Shown here: piece by piece, positions 5,804 to 6,440 of the stretch
Numbering within the stretch: position 1 is the first letter of the stretch
Layout: every line of letters begins with the position of its first letter
Source of the DNA: Clostridiales bacterium
GTDB taxonomy: Bacteria; Bacillota; Clostridia; Lachnospirales; WQUN01
NCBI GenBank assembly: GCA_031254075.1
Contig: JAIRVD010000253.1
Coordinates: 1-6,440, forward strand
Reading direction: 5' to 3'
DNA length: 6,440 nucleotides
Notes under the pieces: generated by a model
Told to the model about the DNA's origin: nothing
Database searches by the model: none
The model's input: only the letters and a program-made list of their open reading frames with translations
Position numbers and translations under genes: made by a program

Positions 5804-6440
5804 TTACATTAACTTCTTCTTTTTCAACGTATTATAGAAATTGACATGTGTGGTTTTAATTATCGAGGCGAAATGCTCGGATTTTTTTATCAGAACGCTT
5901 TGCCCTCGCGGAACATCGCCGCGATAGTAACCGTCGATGCTGACTTGCGAGGCTTGCTTCAGAACGATGCGAACGGAATCGTCCGCGCCGATTACCCATG
6001 GGCGTGCGCCTAAGCTATGCGGGCAAACGGGCGTAATAACAATCATTTCCCCGCCGTGCAAAAGAATCGGACCACCGGCGGAAAGACTGTACGCGGTAGA
6101 ACCTGTCGGTGTAGCGACAATAATGCTGTCTGCGCGGAATGAAGAAACTCTCTGCTCATTTACATAAATAGAAAAATCCTCAAGAACGCAGTGATTGCCA
6201 ATATTTACTTCGTTTAGCGCAATCCGACGGCATAGCGGAATAATTTTATCCGCGCCGAACTCCGCCTCAAGCATGATGCGTTTTTCGGTCGAATACTTAT
6301 GCGCGAGAACCTTTTCCAATGCGTGAATGCCGTGTCTTTTATCAACATCGGTAAGAAAACCGAGATTTCCGAGATTAATTCCAATCATCGGAGTATTACT
6401 GAGCGCGGCAAAATGCGCAACGCGCAACATCGTTCCGTCG
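5804..6440 (-). CDS. nadK: NAD kinase, C-terminal part (5' end beyond window)
   Basis: The frame stays open to the right edge. The first complete codons read DGTMLRVA, the end of the family GGDGTxL active-site motif, so about 70 N-terminal residues are missing and the ATG at 6430 is internal. The visible 211 residues hold IGINLGNLGFLTDV (19-32), the ALNEV substrate motif (74-78, Asn76-Glu77), the glycine-rich PTGSTAYSLSAGGP (111-124), ITPVCPHSL (135-143) and the late SIDG (167-170). NAD kinase phosphorylates the 2'-OH of the adenosine ribose of NAD with ATP or polyphosphate and is the essential source of NADP in the cytoplasm. The C-terminus ends in a lysine run (NTLKKKKLM). It is the most upstream visible gene of the nadK-argR-recN cluster, an order common in Firmicutes, where tlyA often precedes it. 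Confidence 0.95.
   Translation of the reverse strand, partial: DGTMLRVAHFAALSNTPMIGINLGNLGFLTDVDKRHGIHALEKVLAHKYSTEKRIMLEAEFGADKIIPLCRRIALNEVNIGNHCVLEDFSIYVNEQRVSSFRADSIIVATPTGSTAYSLSAGGPILLHGGEMIVITPVCPHSLGARPWVIGADDSVRIVLKQASQVSIDGYYRGDVPRGQSVLIKKSEHFASIIKTTHVNFYNTLKKKKLM

Noticed and set aside
6428..6430. ATG 6430 as the NAD kinase start
   Set aside because: The codons just upstream read Asp-Gly-Thr, the end of the GGDGT active-site motif, so the true start is beyond the window.

Overview
This window looks like an ordinary chromosomal core region of an endospore-forming, low-to-moderate-GC Firmicute. The best fit is a Clostridia lineage close to Lachnospirales. The grounds are a SpoIIP sporulation hydrolase whose motif wording resembles Lachnospiraceae-type SpoIIP, the Firmicute gene order nadK-argR-recN, strong GGAGG-type Shine-Dalgarno (SD) sequences before most genes, and a Gram-positive-style lipoprotein. 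The taxonomic placement is inferred from remembered family sequences; no search was run.

Layout: (1) Positions 1-490, minus strand: the first half of an AEC-family (auxin efflux carrier-like) membrane transporter, running off the left edge. (2) Positions 491-536: a 46-nt divergent intergenic region with SD sequences for both flanking genes and a sigma-E-like -10 element facing spoIIP. (3) Positions 537-2662, plus strand: a tight three-gene cluster of spoIIP, a TrmH/SpoU-family RNA 2'-O-methyltransferase and a small HExxH metallopeptidase-family protein. (4) Positions 2659-6440, minus strand: a second compact cluster, read right to left as nadK (5' end missing), argR, recN and a parvulin/PrsA-like lipoprotein. 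The two clusters converge tail to tail, and their stop codons share the 4-bp palindrome TTAA at 2659-2662.

In the minus-strand cluster, argR/recN and recN/lipoprotein are each joined by a 4-nt ATGA stop/start overlap, which suggests translational coupling. nadK and argR are separated by 57 nt holding a short repeat that can fold just upstream of the argR SD. The genes cover NADP synthesis (nadK), arginine regulation (argR), double-strand-break repair (recN) and probably extracytoplasmic protein folding (the lipoprotein). In many Firmicutes recN is followed by spoIVB and spo0A; here the lipoprotein takes that position.

There is no mobile element, CRISPR array, tRNA or rRNA, and I found no convincing new system. 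The points worth a second look are the degenerate parvulin-like lipoprotein coupled to recN, the argR leader repeat, the sigma-E-like promoter of spoIIP, and the terminator-less convergent junction.
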